Below, piece after piece: positions 54,874-63,446 of a stretch of DNA of 64,000 bases (position 1 is the first letter of the stretch; every line of letters starts with the position of its first letter). Where the stretch lies: NCBI GenBank assembly GCA_903931945.1, contig CAIZEI010000006.1, positions 62,001-126,000 of the forward strand, in the 5' to 3' direction. The translations under genes and the position numbers were made by a program. This DNA is from an uncultured Hyphomicrobiales bacterium (GTDB lineage Bacteria; Pseudomonadota; Alphaproteobacteria; Rhizobiales; Beijerinckiaceae). Below the pieces are notes generated by a model. The model saw nothing but the letters and a program-made list of their open reading frames with translations, did not search any database and had not been told where the DNA came from.

Positions 54874-55701
54874 ATGCAAAGAGATGGCATTGCAGCAATC
54901 GCGGTATGCGCGACGCTTGCAGCGCCGCTTCTCGCCCGCGCTGAAACGCCGCAGGAGCGCGGCGCCTACCTTGTCAAAAGCATCGCCGCCTGCGGCAATT
55001 GCCACACCGACAGCGCGCCAGGCGCCGCAGAACTTGCCGGTGGGATGAGGTTTTCCGAACTTGCCTATACCGCGCGGGCGGCAAATTTGACGCCCGACCC
55101 GGAAAATGGCGTTGCGGGCTGGACCGACGATCAGTTGGTCAGAGGTCTTCGCGACGGCAAACGACCCAAAGGCTCGACCATCGGCCCGCCGATGCCTGTG
55201 ACGACCTATCGCTCGATGTCCGACGATGACGCGCGCGCGATTGTTGCTTATCTGCGCAGCATCCCGCCCAGGCCCAATCATGTGCCGCATTCGACCTACC
55301 GGCTGCCACTGCCGGAGTCCTGGGGTCCCGAGGTAACGACAGTCGCCGCTCCGCCGGACAACGATCCGGTCGCCTATGGTCGTTATCTCGCGTCCGGCCT
55401 CGGTCAATGCATGGATTGCCACAGCCGTCGCGGCGAAAACGGCTTGCCTGATTTCGTCAACGGACTTGCCGCGGGCGGCGCGGAGTTGCGCGGCCCTTGG
55501 GGTGTAAGCCTGGCGCCCAATATTACCCCGAACGGAATTGGCTATTACAGCGATGACGAATTGCGCAAGGTCATCACGACGGGCGTACGCCCCGATGGAT
55601 CCAAACTCAATCCGCCAATGCCGGTCGCTTATTATGCGAACATGACCGCGAAGGACCTGTCGGCGATTATCGCATTTCTGCGCTCACTGCCAAAAAAATA
55701 G
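54874..55701 (+). CDS. Periplasmic dihaem c-type cytochrome
   Basis: The 275-residue protein has a signal peptide (IAAIAVCATLAAPLLARA) and two CxxCH haem-binding motifs, CGNCH in the first domain and CMDCH in the second. Each domain ends with a distal-Met segment (GPPMPVTTY, NPPMPVAYY). Members donate electrons between periplasmic dehydrogenases and oxidases. No dehydrogenase is next to it, so the partner is unknown. Confidence 0.88.
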   Translation: MQRDGIAAIAVCATLAAPLLARAETPQERGAYLVKSIAACGNCHTDSAPGAAELAGGMRFSELAYTARAANLTPDPENGVAGWTDDQLVRGLRDGKRPKGSTIGPPMPVTTYRSMSDDDARAIVAYLRSIPPRPNHVPHSTYRLPLPESWGPEVTTVAAPPDNDPVAYGRYLASGLGQCMDCHSRRGENGLPDFVNGLAAGGAELRGPWGVSLAPNITPNGIGYYSDDELRKVITTGVRPDGSKLNPPMPVAYYANMTAKDLSAIIAFLRSLPKK

Positions 55702-55796
55702 CATGGCGTTTTTGGGCGGTTTGCGAGGGCCGCAGATTTGACTTTCTGTTCCGGGCAGGATCGACGAATATCCGCCCAACAAAATCGGGAGGAATC

Positions 55797-56951
55797 ATGT
55801 TTCGCATCGCAACCCTGTTCGCCGCCATTGCTGCTTTGGCCCCTGCGTCGCGTGCGGACGAACTGCCCGCACTGAAAAGCCTGCCCCCGACAGTTGAGGT
55901 CAAAGCGCTCGGACGGCATGGATATTTTTATGCTGGCGGCAAATATGTCGGCGAAGGTGAAAACCGCATCATGGCCGGACAGATGTATGTCGAGGTGCTG
56001 GTTCCCAAAAAAGTGCGCCAGCCCTGGCCGCTGGTGCTGGTGCATGGCGCGGCGCAGACCGCCACCAACTGGATTCAGACGCCGGACGGTCGCAAGGGCT
56101 GGGCCGATTATTTCGTTGAACAGGGCTATGTCGTTTACATGGTCGATCAACCCGCGCGCGGGCGCTCGCCCTGGCATCCCCAGGTCAATGGCGGCCTGCG
56201 CATGTTCTCGACCGGCGCCATTGAAAAACAGTTCACAGCGACCGAACAATACAAGGTCTGGCCCAATGCCGTGAAACACACGCAATGGCCGGGCGAGGGG
56301 CCGGGCAAGGGCAAGGCGGGCGATCCGGTTTTCGATGCTTTCTATGCGACGCAGGTGGAATCGCTGGCGTCAACCGAAGAAACGCAAAGCCTCATTCGCG
56401 ATGCCTTTGCGGCTCTGCTCGACAGGATCGGCCCATCAATCATCCTGACCCATTCGCAGTCGGGCGCCTTTGGCTGGATCATCGCCGATGTCCGCCCGAA
56501 ACTGGTGAAGGCCATCGTCGCCATCGAGCCGGCAGGGCCGCCCTTCCTGCCTTCGAAATTCGCCGGGGGATCGCCCCGCGCCTATGGACTGACCGAAACG
56601 CCGATCGCCTACGATCCGCCCGTCAGGGACCCCAAAACTGACCTTCCCTTTGTCGTGCAGGACAGGCCGGACGCGCCCGGCCTCATCGCCTGCGCGCTGC
56701 AAAAAGAGCCTGCGCGCAAATTGCCCAATCTTGTTGGCAAGCCCGTGCTGATTGTCGCTTCAGAGGCCTCCTATCACAGCGAATCTGATCATTGTATGGC
56801 CAAATATCTTGTTCAGGGCGGCGTGCCGGCGGAATATGTCAATCTCGCCGACAAGGGCATCCATGGCAACGCGCATATGATGATGATCGAGAAAAACAAT
56901 CTGGAAATTGCAGCCATGCTGCATGACTGGATGAAGAAGAAGGCGAGGTAG
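55797..56951 (+). CDS. Secreted alpha/beta-hydrolase (esterase-like)
   Basis: The 384-residue protein has a short signal peptide (ATLFAAIAALAPASRA) and an alpha/beta-hydrolase core. The nucleophile Ser lies in LTHSQSGAFGW, the oxyanion-hole region in LVHGAAQTATNWIQ, and a C-terminal His in DKGIHGNAHMMM. Relatives are annotated as esterases. GGGAGGAATC precedes the start. It is followed 63 bases later by a Tat-targeted FAH-family gene, so the two may act on the same ester substrate. Confidence 0.83.
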   Translation: MFRIATLFAAIAALAPASRADELPALKSLPPTVEVKALGRHGYFYAGGKYVGEGENRIMAGQMYVEVLVPKKVRQPWPLVLVHGAAQTATNWIQTPDGRKGWADYFVEQGYVVYMVDQPARGRSPWHPQVNGGLRMFSTGAIEKQFTATEQYKVWPNAVKHTQWPGEGPGKGKAGDPVFDAFYATQVESLASTEETQSLIRDAFAALLDRIGPSIILTHSQSGAFGWIIADVRPKLVKAIVAIEPAGPPFLPSKFAGGSPRAYGLTETPIAYDPPVRDPKTDLPFVVQDRPDAPGLIACALQKEPARKLPNLVGKPVLIVASEASYHSESDHCMAKYLVQGGVPAEYVNLADKGIHGNAHMMMIEKNNLEIAAMLHDWMKKKAR

Positions 56952-57014
56952 CGGCCTCGATTGACAGGGTGCGCATCCGGGATGCTTATCGAGGCATAAT
57001 CAAAGGAGGGAAAC

Positions 57015-57797
57015 ATGGGCGGCAACAGACGCAATTTCATCAAGGGCGCGGCATTTGCAGGCGCAGCGCTCGGCGCGGGCGAGGCAAGCGCGCAGGCCGG
57101 GCCGAAGACGCTTTTCACGCCTGCTGTCACAACCATACCGGTTGTTGGAACGAGCGATGTCTTCGCTGTGCGCCGCATTTATTGCATCGGGCGCAATTAT
57201 CCCGCCCATTCCCGCGAAATGGGCTCCGACCCCACGCGCGAGCCGCCATTCTTTTTCCAGAAGCCGCGCGACGCCGTACAGAATGTGAAGGTCGGCGAAG
57301 TCGCTGACCATCCCTATCCCACGCTGACGAAGAACTATCATCACGAGGTCGAACTGGTGGCCGCGCTGAAAGCCGGCGGCAAAAATATCCCGAAGGAAAA
57401 AGCGCTCGATCTGGTGTATGGGTATACGGTTGGCCTCGATATGACGCGCCGCGATCTCCAGCAGGCCATGGGCAAAGAGCAGAAGCCTTGGGAAATCGGC
57501 AAAAGTTTCGACATGTCAGCGCCCATGGGGCCGCTGCACCGCGTTGAAGATGTCGGTCACTTCACCAAGGGCGCGATCTCTCTGGCCATCAATGGCCGCG
57601 TGCAGCAGGAGGCCGATCTCTCCTGGATGATCTGGAGCGTCGCCGAGCAGATCGCGCAACTCTCCGAGGCGTTCGAACTGTTCCCCGGCGACATCATCTA
57701 TTCCGGCACGCCCGACAAGGTCAGCCCGGTCCAGAAGGGCGATGTGCTCCTCTGCAAGATCGAAGGCTTGCCGGATATGTCGATCAGGATTGTTTGA
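57015..57797 (+). CDS. Fumarylacetoacetate hydrolase-family protein with Tat signal
   Basis: The 260-residue protein starts with a twin-arginine signal (NRRNFIKGAAFAGAALGAG) followed by ASAQ and then an FAH domain beginning RRIYCIGRNYPAHSREMG. The metal-ligand pattern includes NYHHEVELVAALKAGG (E-x-E) and YGYTVGLDMTRRDLQ (Asp). Most FAH proteins are cytoplasmic; a periplasmic member is unusual. GGAGGG precedes the start. It probably hydrolyses or decarboxylates a dioxo-carboxylic acid from ring cleavage. Confidence 0.85.
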   Translation: MGGNRRNFIKGAAFAGAALGAGEASAQAGPKTLFTPAVTTIPVVGTSDVFAVRRIYCIGRNYPAHSREMGSDPTREPPFFFQKPRDAVQNVKVGEVADHPYPTLTKNYHHEVELVAALKAGGKNIPKEKALDLVYGYTVGLDMTRRDLQQAMGKEQKPWEIGKSFDMSAPMGPLHRVEDVGHFTKGAISLAINGRVQQEADLSWMIWSVAEQIAQLSEAFELFPGDIIYSGTPDKVSPVQKGDVLLCKIEGLPDMSIRIV

Positions 57798-57851
57798 GCA
57801 ACCAATTGACTTGCGTCATGGACGCGGGATTCGCGTGAGGCATGAAGCATC

Positions 57852-58067
57852 ATGCCTTATGCCGTAAACTCCGATCTTCCTGCCAGCGTCCGCCGTCATT
57901 TGCCGGACCACGCACAGAATATCTACCGTGCCGCGTTCAACAACGCCTTTGCTGCGCATAGCGACGATTCGGCGCGCGATGAAATTGCTGCACGAATCGC
58001 ATGGGCGGCGGTGAAGCGCAGCTATCGAAAGCTCGGCGACCGCTGGGTGGACATCGATCATGCCTGA
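57852..58067 (+). CDS. ChaB-domain protein
   Basis: The 71-residue protein matches the ChaB family, named after an E. coli cation-transport regulator: the N-terminal SDLPASVRRHLPDHAQNIYRAAFNNAF and AWAAVKRSYRK are typical. Function is not well established. No ChaA antiporter is nearby. Confidence 0.85.
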   Translation: MPYAVNSDLPASVRRHLPDHAQNIYRAAFNNAFAAHSDDSARDEIAARIAWAAVKRSYRKLGDRWVDIDHA

Positions 58068-58183
58068 TCCTGATTGACGAAATTGGTCCGGCAAACCATG
58101 ATGTCGCCGGACTTCGGGGAGGAATGACCGCGCTGGATCAGCGACGGCAGTCGATCGCCAATCAATTGTTTCCGGGGAAAAAG

Positions 58184-59113
58184 ATGAAACTTGGTTTTTT
58201 CAACGACTTCAGGCTTGGCGTGGTGAAAGGCGAAAATGTCGTCGATGTCACGGCGCTCGCCGCCAATCTCAAACACTCCGGCCCGCACGATCTGATCAAT
58301 GCGGTGATCGAGCAGTTCGCGCATCTGCGCTCGGCCTTCGAGGCGCATGTCGCAAAAAATGCGGGCGTTCCGATTTCCTCTGTGAAAATTCGCCCGCCGC
58401 TGCCACGCCCGGTCAATATCGACTGCATGGCCGTCAATTACATGGAGGATGGCACCCGCAAGGAACCCGCGCCGATCAACGCTTTCCACAAATCGCCGAC
58501 AGGAATCATCGGCGAAGGCGATACGATGGTGTTGACCGATATTCCCGCGACGGTCTTTGAAGGCGAGGCGGAAATTGCGCTGATCATCGGCAAACACGCC
58601 AAAAATGTTCCGGCATCCAAAGCGATGGATTACATTTTTGGCTATGTCCCGTTTATCGACGGATCGGCGCGCGGCCTGCCGCCTGCGGGCAACACGTTTT
58701 ATCAGATGAAATCGCGCGACACGTTTGCGCCGGTCGGTCCGTGGATCGTGACGGCGGATGAAATCAGGGACCCGCAGCATCTGCAGGTCAGGCTATGGAA
58801 CAACGGCGTGCTGCGCCAGAATTATAATACGTCGGATATGGCCCATAAAATCCCGCGCTGCGTGGAGTTTGTCAGCTCCATTCATCCTCTGGTTCCCGGC
58901 GACCTCATCCCCGCCGGCACAAATCATCGCGGCCTCCATGCGTTCCAGGACGGCGACAAGATCGAGCTGGAAGTAGAGAGCCTTGGCAAACTGACCATCC
59001 ACGTGCGGGATGAACTGAAGCGCACCTGGTCGCGAGAAACGCGGCTGGAGCGGCAGGACAAGGGGCTCGACCCGATCGCGCCGCAGCTGACCGGCAAATA
59101 CGCCAGGGCCTGA
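58184..59113 (+). CDS. Fumarylacetoacetate hydrolase-family protein (cytoplasmic)
   Basis: The 309-residue protein starts at 58184 after GGGGAA. An N-terminal FAA-type domain (KLGFFNDFRLGVV) precedes the catalytic part with VNYMEDGTRK, the E-x-E metal site in FEGEAEIALIIG and the Asp region YIFGYVPFIDGSARG. The C-terminus has VSSIHPLVPGDLIPAGTNHRG. Family members hydrolyse or decarboxylate products of ring cleavage. It lacks a signal peptide, unlike the FAH protein at 57015. It converges on the methyltransferase gene. Confidence 0.85.
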   Translation: MKLGFFNDFRLGVVKGENVVDVTALAANLKHSGPHDLINAVIEQFAHLRSAFEAHVAKNAGVPISSVKIRPPLPRPVNIDCMAVNYMEDGTRKEPAPINAFHKSPTGIIGEGDTMVLTDIPATVFEGEAEIALIIGKHAKNVPASKAMDYIFGYVPFIDGSARGLPPAGNTFYQMKSRDTFAPVGPWIVTADEIRDPQHLQVRLWNNGVLRQNYNTSDMAHKIPRCVEFVSSIHPLVPGDLIPAGTNHRGLHAFQDGDKIELEVESLGKLTIHVRDELKRTWSRETRLERQDKGLDPIAPQLTGKYARA

Positions 59114-59123
59114 TCTCAAACAA

Positions 59124-59156
59124 AACGTTCAGGATCGGCGACCCGTCCTGAACGTT
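59124..59156. terminator. Bidirectional terminator-like hairpin
   Basis: AACGTTCAGGA (59124-59134) pairs perfectly with TCCTGAACGTT (59146-59156) around an 11-base loop. It sits between the convergent FAH-family and methyltransferase genes. A T-run is weak on both strands. Confidence 0.6.
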
Positions 59157-59175
59157 GCAGTCAAAACCGGACGTT

Positions 59176-59868
59176 TCAAACGGGGCGCGCGACGAACAAC
59201 ATGCGCGCCTGGTTGTGGCCGATGTTTTGCGCCGCCCGCGCGCCTGCAAAACCATGTTTGGCAAACAGCGCAATCATTTCGGGCTCGCGATAGCGCGTCA
59301 ACCCGAATTGCGCCCGCAGGGTCCGGTAGTCCGAAAAGAACGTGCGGGCGAGACCTGCAATCGCGGCGCAGAAAAAACCATCCTTCCAGGCAAAGGCCAG
59401 CAAGGCCTTGGCGTCATCGGCTGCGCCAGTATCGGGTGAGACGATGTCGGCGAGAACCAGCCTGCCGGAGGGCTTGAGCCGCATATGAAACCGGTCGAGC
59501 AGGGTCTCGAAATCGACCTGCGTTACATATTGCAGCACTGAATTGACCACGATGAGGTCAAGCGATGCGGGGGCGATGGAGGTCAGGCTTTCGTCCCCGA
59601 CAAGTTCAATTCCCGCGCGTCCGGCAAAGCGCGCAGAAAGCCGCGCCCGCACATTGGGCGCTGCATCGAACAGGTAAAGTTTGGCGCATTTGCTGACGAT
59701 CAAGTCGGCCGCAGAGGCGTCGCCGCATCCATAGTCAAGCACACAGTCGGCGGGCGAAGTCACAAGCCCCGCGATCCCCTGCGCGACCAGCGCGTCATGC
59801 GCCTGCGAATGGCGCGCATTCACATAGATCGAATTTGATTGCCGGTTCCAGAAATCGCGCCACGACAT
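59176..59868 (-). CDS. Class I SAM-dependent methyltransferase
   Basis: The 230-residue protein has the Rossmann-like motif CVLDYGCGDASAADLI (motif I), YLFDAAPNVRARLS (acidic loop) and LDLIVVNSVLQYV (motif IV). The substrate is unknown. A strong GGAGG lies before the start. Confidence 0.85.
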   Translation of the reverse strand: MSWRDFWNRQSNSIYVNARHSQAHDALVAQGIAGLVTSPADCVLDYGCGDASAADLIVSKCAKLYLFDAAPNVRARLSARFAGRAGIELVGDESLTSIAPASLDLIVVNSVLQYVTQVDFETLLDRFHMRLKPSGRLVLADIVSPDTGAADDAKALLAFAWKDGFFCAAIAGLARTFFSDYRTLRAQFGLTRYREPEMIALFAKHGFAGARAAQNIGHNQARMLFVARPV

Positions 59869-59968
59869 ATGGTGTCCTCCGCGCGGTCGCGGTTCGGTGA
59901 GACTGCGTTGGCGGGTTTATTTCAGAGCCCGCGCCGGAAGGCCAGAGGGCTTGAGCGGGGGAACGACA

Positions 59969-61066
59969 CTAATCGCCCAAGGCTTTTTCCAGGGTCGCGA
60001 GTTCCGCCGGCAGGGCGCTTTCGAACAGCAGGGCGTCCCCCGTGGCGGGGTGATCAAAACCAAGGCTTGCCGCATGTAACGCTTGTCGCCGCAGCCGCGC
60101 GACGCATTCCTGCGCAGCGGGCGGCAGCAACCCGACCTTGGTCTGAAATCCGGTCGCGTATAGCGGGTCGCCAATCACCGGAGAACCGATATGCGCCATA
60201 TGCACCCGTATTTGATGCGTCCGTCCGGTTTCAAGGCGGCAACGCACAAGCGATGCGATCGGCTTGTCCGCCAGCCTGAAAACCCTCTCCACAACAAAAT
60301 GCGTAATTGCAAAGCGTCCATTGCGCTCCTCGCGCACCACAGCCTGTTTTTCACGATGCGTGGGATGGCGTCCGATGGGCGCGTCGATCTTGCCGGCGGG
60401 GCGGTCCGGCGTTCCCCAAACCAGAGCCAGATACTCCCGGGTCAGGTTCATCTCCCGCCCATGGTCGGCAAACAGCGCAGACAGTCCCTGATGCGCCGCA
60501 TCGGTTTTGGCCACCACCAGCAGGCCAGACGTATCCTTGTCGAGCCTATGGACGATGCCGGGCCGTTTGACCCCGCCAATCCCCGACAGGCTGTCGCCGC
60601 AATGGGCGATCAGCGCATTGACGAGCGTCCCTGTTTCATGTCCAGCGGCGGGATGGACGACCAGCCCGGCTGGCTTGTCGATGATGATGAGATGGTCATC
60701 CTCGAACATGACGCGCAGCGGGATGTTCTCGCCTTCCGGGTCGGCGGCGAGCGGCTCGGGAATTTCGATCTCGATGGTCTGGCCTGGCCTGACTTTGGCG
60801 CCGGCGTCTGTTGCGTCGACGCCATCAATGCGCACATGCCCATTTTCCGCCAGGGCTTTGATGCGGGTGCGCGAAAGTCCATCGCTGGCGGCGGCCAGAA
60901 AGCGGTCAAGCCGGTCCGCCGCCTCGACGTTAAAAACATGGACGCCGGGCGCAAGACCAGGCCCCGCCTTGACCGGAGGGGCGGCTTCTTCGACCTCGAC
61001 AGCTTTGGGCCGGGCCTTCGAGCCGAAGACCTCGTGCTGATAACGGCGTTTTGCGTGCTGGTTCAT
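59969..61066 (-). CDS. rluD: 23S rRNA pseudouridine synthase RluD-like
   Basis: The 365-residue protein has an S4 domain (DRFLAAASDGLSRTRIKALAENGHV) and a catalytic domain with GIVHRLDKDTSGLLVVAKT, where the Asp is catalytic, and RLETGRTHQIRVHMAHIGSPVIGD. It converts uridines of 23S rRNA helix 69 to pseudouridine. The N-terminal 45 residues are a basic, proline-rich extension. The start at 61066 has AGGAAG upstream; an ATG at 61081 is in frame. It is divergent from the flavoprotein gene. Confidence 0.93.
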   Translation of the reverse strand: MNQHAKRRYQHEVFGSKARPKAVEVEEAAPPVKAGPGLAPGVHVFNVEAADRLDRFLAAASDGLSRTRIKALAENGHVRIDGVDATDAGAKVRPGQTIEIEIPEPLAADPEGENIPLRVMFEDDHLIIIDKPAGLVVHPAAGHETGTLVNALIAHCGDSLSGIGGVKRPGIVHRLDKDTSGLLVVAKTDAAHQGLSALFADHGREMNLTREYLALVWGTPDRPAGKIDAPIGRHPTHREKQAVVREERNGRFAITHFVVERVFRLADKPIASLVRCRLETGRTHQIRVHMAHIGSPVIGDPLYATGFQTKVGLLPPAAQECVARLRRQALHAASLGFDHPATGDALLFESALPAELATLEKALGD

Positions 61067-61144
61067 TCCGCTTCCTAGCATAGCTCTGCTCGACAGGCGA
61101 CCGCGCGCATTCGCGACGAAGGCTTTGACGTGTTACAGCGCGGC

Positions 61145-62356
61145 ATGACAAAAACCTGCAAACACGTTGCAATTATCGGTGGCGGCCCTACGGGACTCAT
61201 GGCGGCGGAGGTTCTGGCGCAGGCAGGCGCAGGGGTCACGATCTTTGAAGCCATGCCGACGCTGGGGCGAAAATTCCTCCTCGCAGGCCGGGGCGGCCTC
61301 AATCTGACGCATAGTGAAGAACTCGACGCCTTCACGTTGCGTTATGGCGCCGCAGCCCCGGATATCGCCCCTCTGCTCACAGCCTTCCCGCCAGCGGCGT
61401 TGCGGCAATGGGCGCAACAGCTGGGTGAGCCGACCTTCGTTGGCAGCAGCGGGCGCGTCTTTCCCAAAAACTTCAAGACGTCACCCTTGCTGAGGGCGTG
61501 GCTGCGGCGTCTGGCGGCATTGGGCGTTGAAACGCGATTGCGCCATCGCTTCACAGGTTTTGGCGAGAACGACGTCTTGCGGTTTGAGACGCCGGCAGGA
61601 CTGCTTGAGCATAAGGCCGACGCCGCCATATTCGCTTTGGGCGGCGCGTCCTGGCCACGCCTGGGATCCAACGGTCGCTGGATATCAGCGCTGGAAGGCA
61701 AGGGCGTGAGCATCGCGCCGCTGCGGCCCGCCAATTGCGGCTTTGAAACCCGATGGTCCCGGCATTTTGTGGACAAATTTGCCGGAGCGCCTCTCAAATC
61801 CATCGCGCTGACCTTTGGCGGAAATACCCTGCGCGGAGAAGCTGTGATCACAGAGAAGGGCATTGAGGGCGGCGCCGTCTATGCGCTCTCCCGCGCCTTG
61901 CGCGAGGCCATCGCAGCGCAAGCGCATGCGCTGCTGGAAATCGATCTTCGCCCCGATGTCAGCCTTGAAGCGCTAACCCGCCGGCTGAGCGCACCACGCG
62001 AAAAAAAATCCCTCTCCAATTTTCTGCGTAAATCGGCAGGACTTCCGGTTATCGCAATTGCCCTGTTGCGCGAGGCCGGACCCATTCCGGAAGACGTCAG
62101 TGCACTGGCGGCGCGCATCAAGTGCGTGCCGCTGAGGCTCGACGCCGCACGACCTCTCGAGCGGGCGATTTCGACAGCGGGCGGGGTGCGCTTTGACGCT
62201 TTGGACGGGAATCTGATGGCTCGCACAATTCCGGGCGTATTTTTTGCCGGTGAAATGCTGGACTGGGAGGCGCCGACCGGCGGTTATTTGCTGCAGGCCT
62301 GTTTTTCATCCGGCGTCGTGGCGGCGCGCGGCGCGCTCGCGTGGCTGAAGCGCTGA
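61145..62356 (+). CDS. BaiN/HI0933-like flavoprotein (TIGR03862 type)
   Basis: The 403-residue protein starts with VAIIGGGPTGLMAAEVLAQAG, an FAD-binding motif, has LGRKFLLAGRGGLNLTHSE, typical of the HI0933/YhiN family, and ends with FFAGEMLDWEAPTGGYLLQACFSSG. It is a putative NAD(P)/FAD-dependent oxidoreductase; physiological substrates are unknown. The start at 61145 is preferred over 61130. Confidence 0.88.
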   Translation: MTKTCKHVAIIGGGPTGLMAAEVLAQAGAGVTIFEAMPTLGRKFLLAGRGGLNLTHSEELDAFTLRYGAAAPDIAPLLTAFPPAALRQWAQQLGEPTFVGSSGRVFPKNFKTSPLLRAWLRRLAALGVETRLRHRFTGFGENDVLRFETPAGLLEHKADAAIFALGGASWPRLGSNGRWISALEGKGVSIAPLRPANCGFETRWSRHFVDKFAGAPLKSIALTFGGNTLRGEAVITEKGIEGGAVYALSRALREAIAAQAHALLEIDLRPDVSLEALTRRLSAPREKKSLSNFLRKSAGLPVIAIALLREAGPIPEDVSALAARIKCVPLRLDAARPLERAISTAGGVRFDALDGNLMARTIPGVFFAGEMLDWEAPTGGYLLQACFSSGVVAARGALAWLKR

Positions 62357-62421
62357 CCACAGGTTGCCTGTAAACAACTGGCGCAATCGACTTTCAGCCC
62401 CCGCCATGCTAGGCGCCTGAA

Positions 62422-63375
62422 ATGTCGATGCATGAAGGTCTGCTTCCCAACAATGCCGCCCATGTCATGCGGCTCACCTGCGATGGCGCCTCCGCGCGGG
62501 CTATCGCCGATATAGTCGTCGAGAGTTTCGATCCGGCGGAAACAGCCGCTGGCGCTTTCGAAATTGAAGGAAACGCGCCAAGCTGGGACGAAGCGCCATC
62601 CTGGATCGTTGAGATATTCTTTGCCGACGAACCGGACGATGAGTTTGTCCGCAGCATCATAGCCGGTGTCGCAGGAGAAGCGATTGCCCGTTCCGCCGTG
62701 TTTGAACGCGTCGAGCAACGCGACTGGGTCGCCTCCTCACTGGAGGGATTGAAGCCCGTGCGCGCGGGACGCTTCCTCGTGCATGGCTCGCACAGCCGCG
62801 ATCTGGTGGCGCCCAACGACATCGGTCTTGAGATAGAGGCGGCTCTGGCGTTCGGCACCGGCCATCATGGCACGACGCTTGGCTGTCTGCGGATGCTCGA
62901 CAGAATTCTGAAAACCCGCCGACCCCGACGCATTCTCGATGTCGGCACTGGCACGGGAGTGCTGGCGCTGGCGGCGGCGCGTCATCTGCATACTAACGTG
63001 GTCGCTGGCGATATCGATCCGGTGGCTGTGGAGGCGGCGCGGGCCAATGCGCGCTTGAACCGGGCTACGCCCTGGCTGCGCCCGGTTACGGCGCGCGGAT
63101 TGGAGCATCCGCTGCTGCGCAATGGCGGCCCCTATGACCTCATCTTTGCGAATATTCTCGCCAAGCCCCTGCGCCTGCTTGCGCCGTCAATCTGCGCCAG
63201 CGCTGCGAGAGGCGCCGATATCGTGCTGTCCGGTCTTCTCGCGCGTGACGTGCCCGGCGTTCTGACCGCCTACGGGGCCGGCGGATTTGCACTGGCCGCG
63301 CGTGGCGATATCGAGGGATGGGCCTGTTTGCTGCTGCGGCGCGGCGGCGCCGCCCCGCATCCCACTTACGCGTGA
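62422..63375 (+). CDS. prmA: Ribosomal protein L11 methyltransferase
   Basis: The 317-residue protein matches PrmA, which trimethylates lysines of ribosomal protein L11. Motifs are GLEIEAALAFGTGHHGTT, RILDVGTGTGVLALAAARH (SAM site) and FANILAKPLRLLAPSI (N-x-L-A-type). The N-terminal L11-recognition domain is present. Start and length are normal. Confidence 0.93.
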   Translation: MSMHEGLLPNNAAHVMRLTCDGASARAIADIVVESFDPAETAAGAFEIEGNAPSWDEAPSWIVEIFFADEPDDEFVRSIIAGVAGEAIARSAVFERVEQRDWVASSLEGLKPVRAGRFLVHGSHSRDLVAPNDIGLEIEAALAFGTGHHGTTLGCLRMLDRILKTRRPRRILDVGTGTGVLALAAARHLHTNVVAGDIDPVAVEAARANARLNRATPWLRPVTARGLEHPLLRNGGPYDLIFANILAKPLRLLAPSICASAARGADIVLSGLLARDVPGVLTAYGAGGFALAARGDIEGWACLLLRRGGAAPHPTYA

Positions 63376-63446
63376 TGGCGCAAGGCCGAACCGTCCTGCC
63401 AGAAGGCGGGATTGCAGCATGGCCCCTGTCGCTTTAGTGTCGCGCC

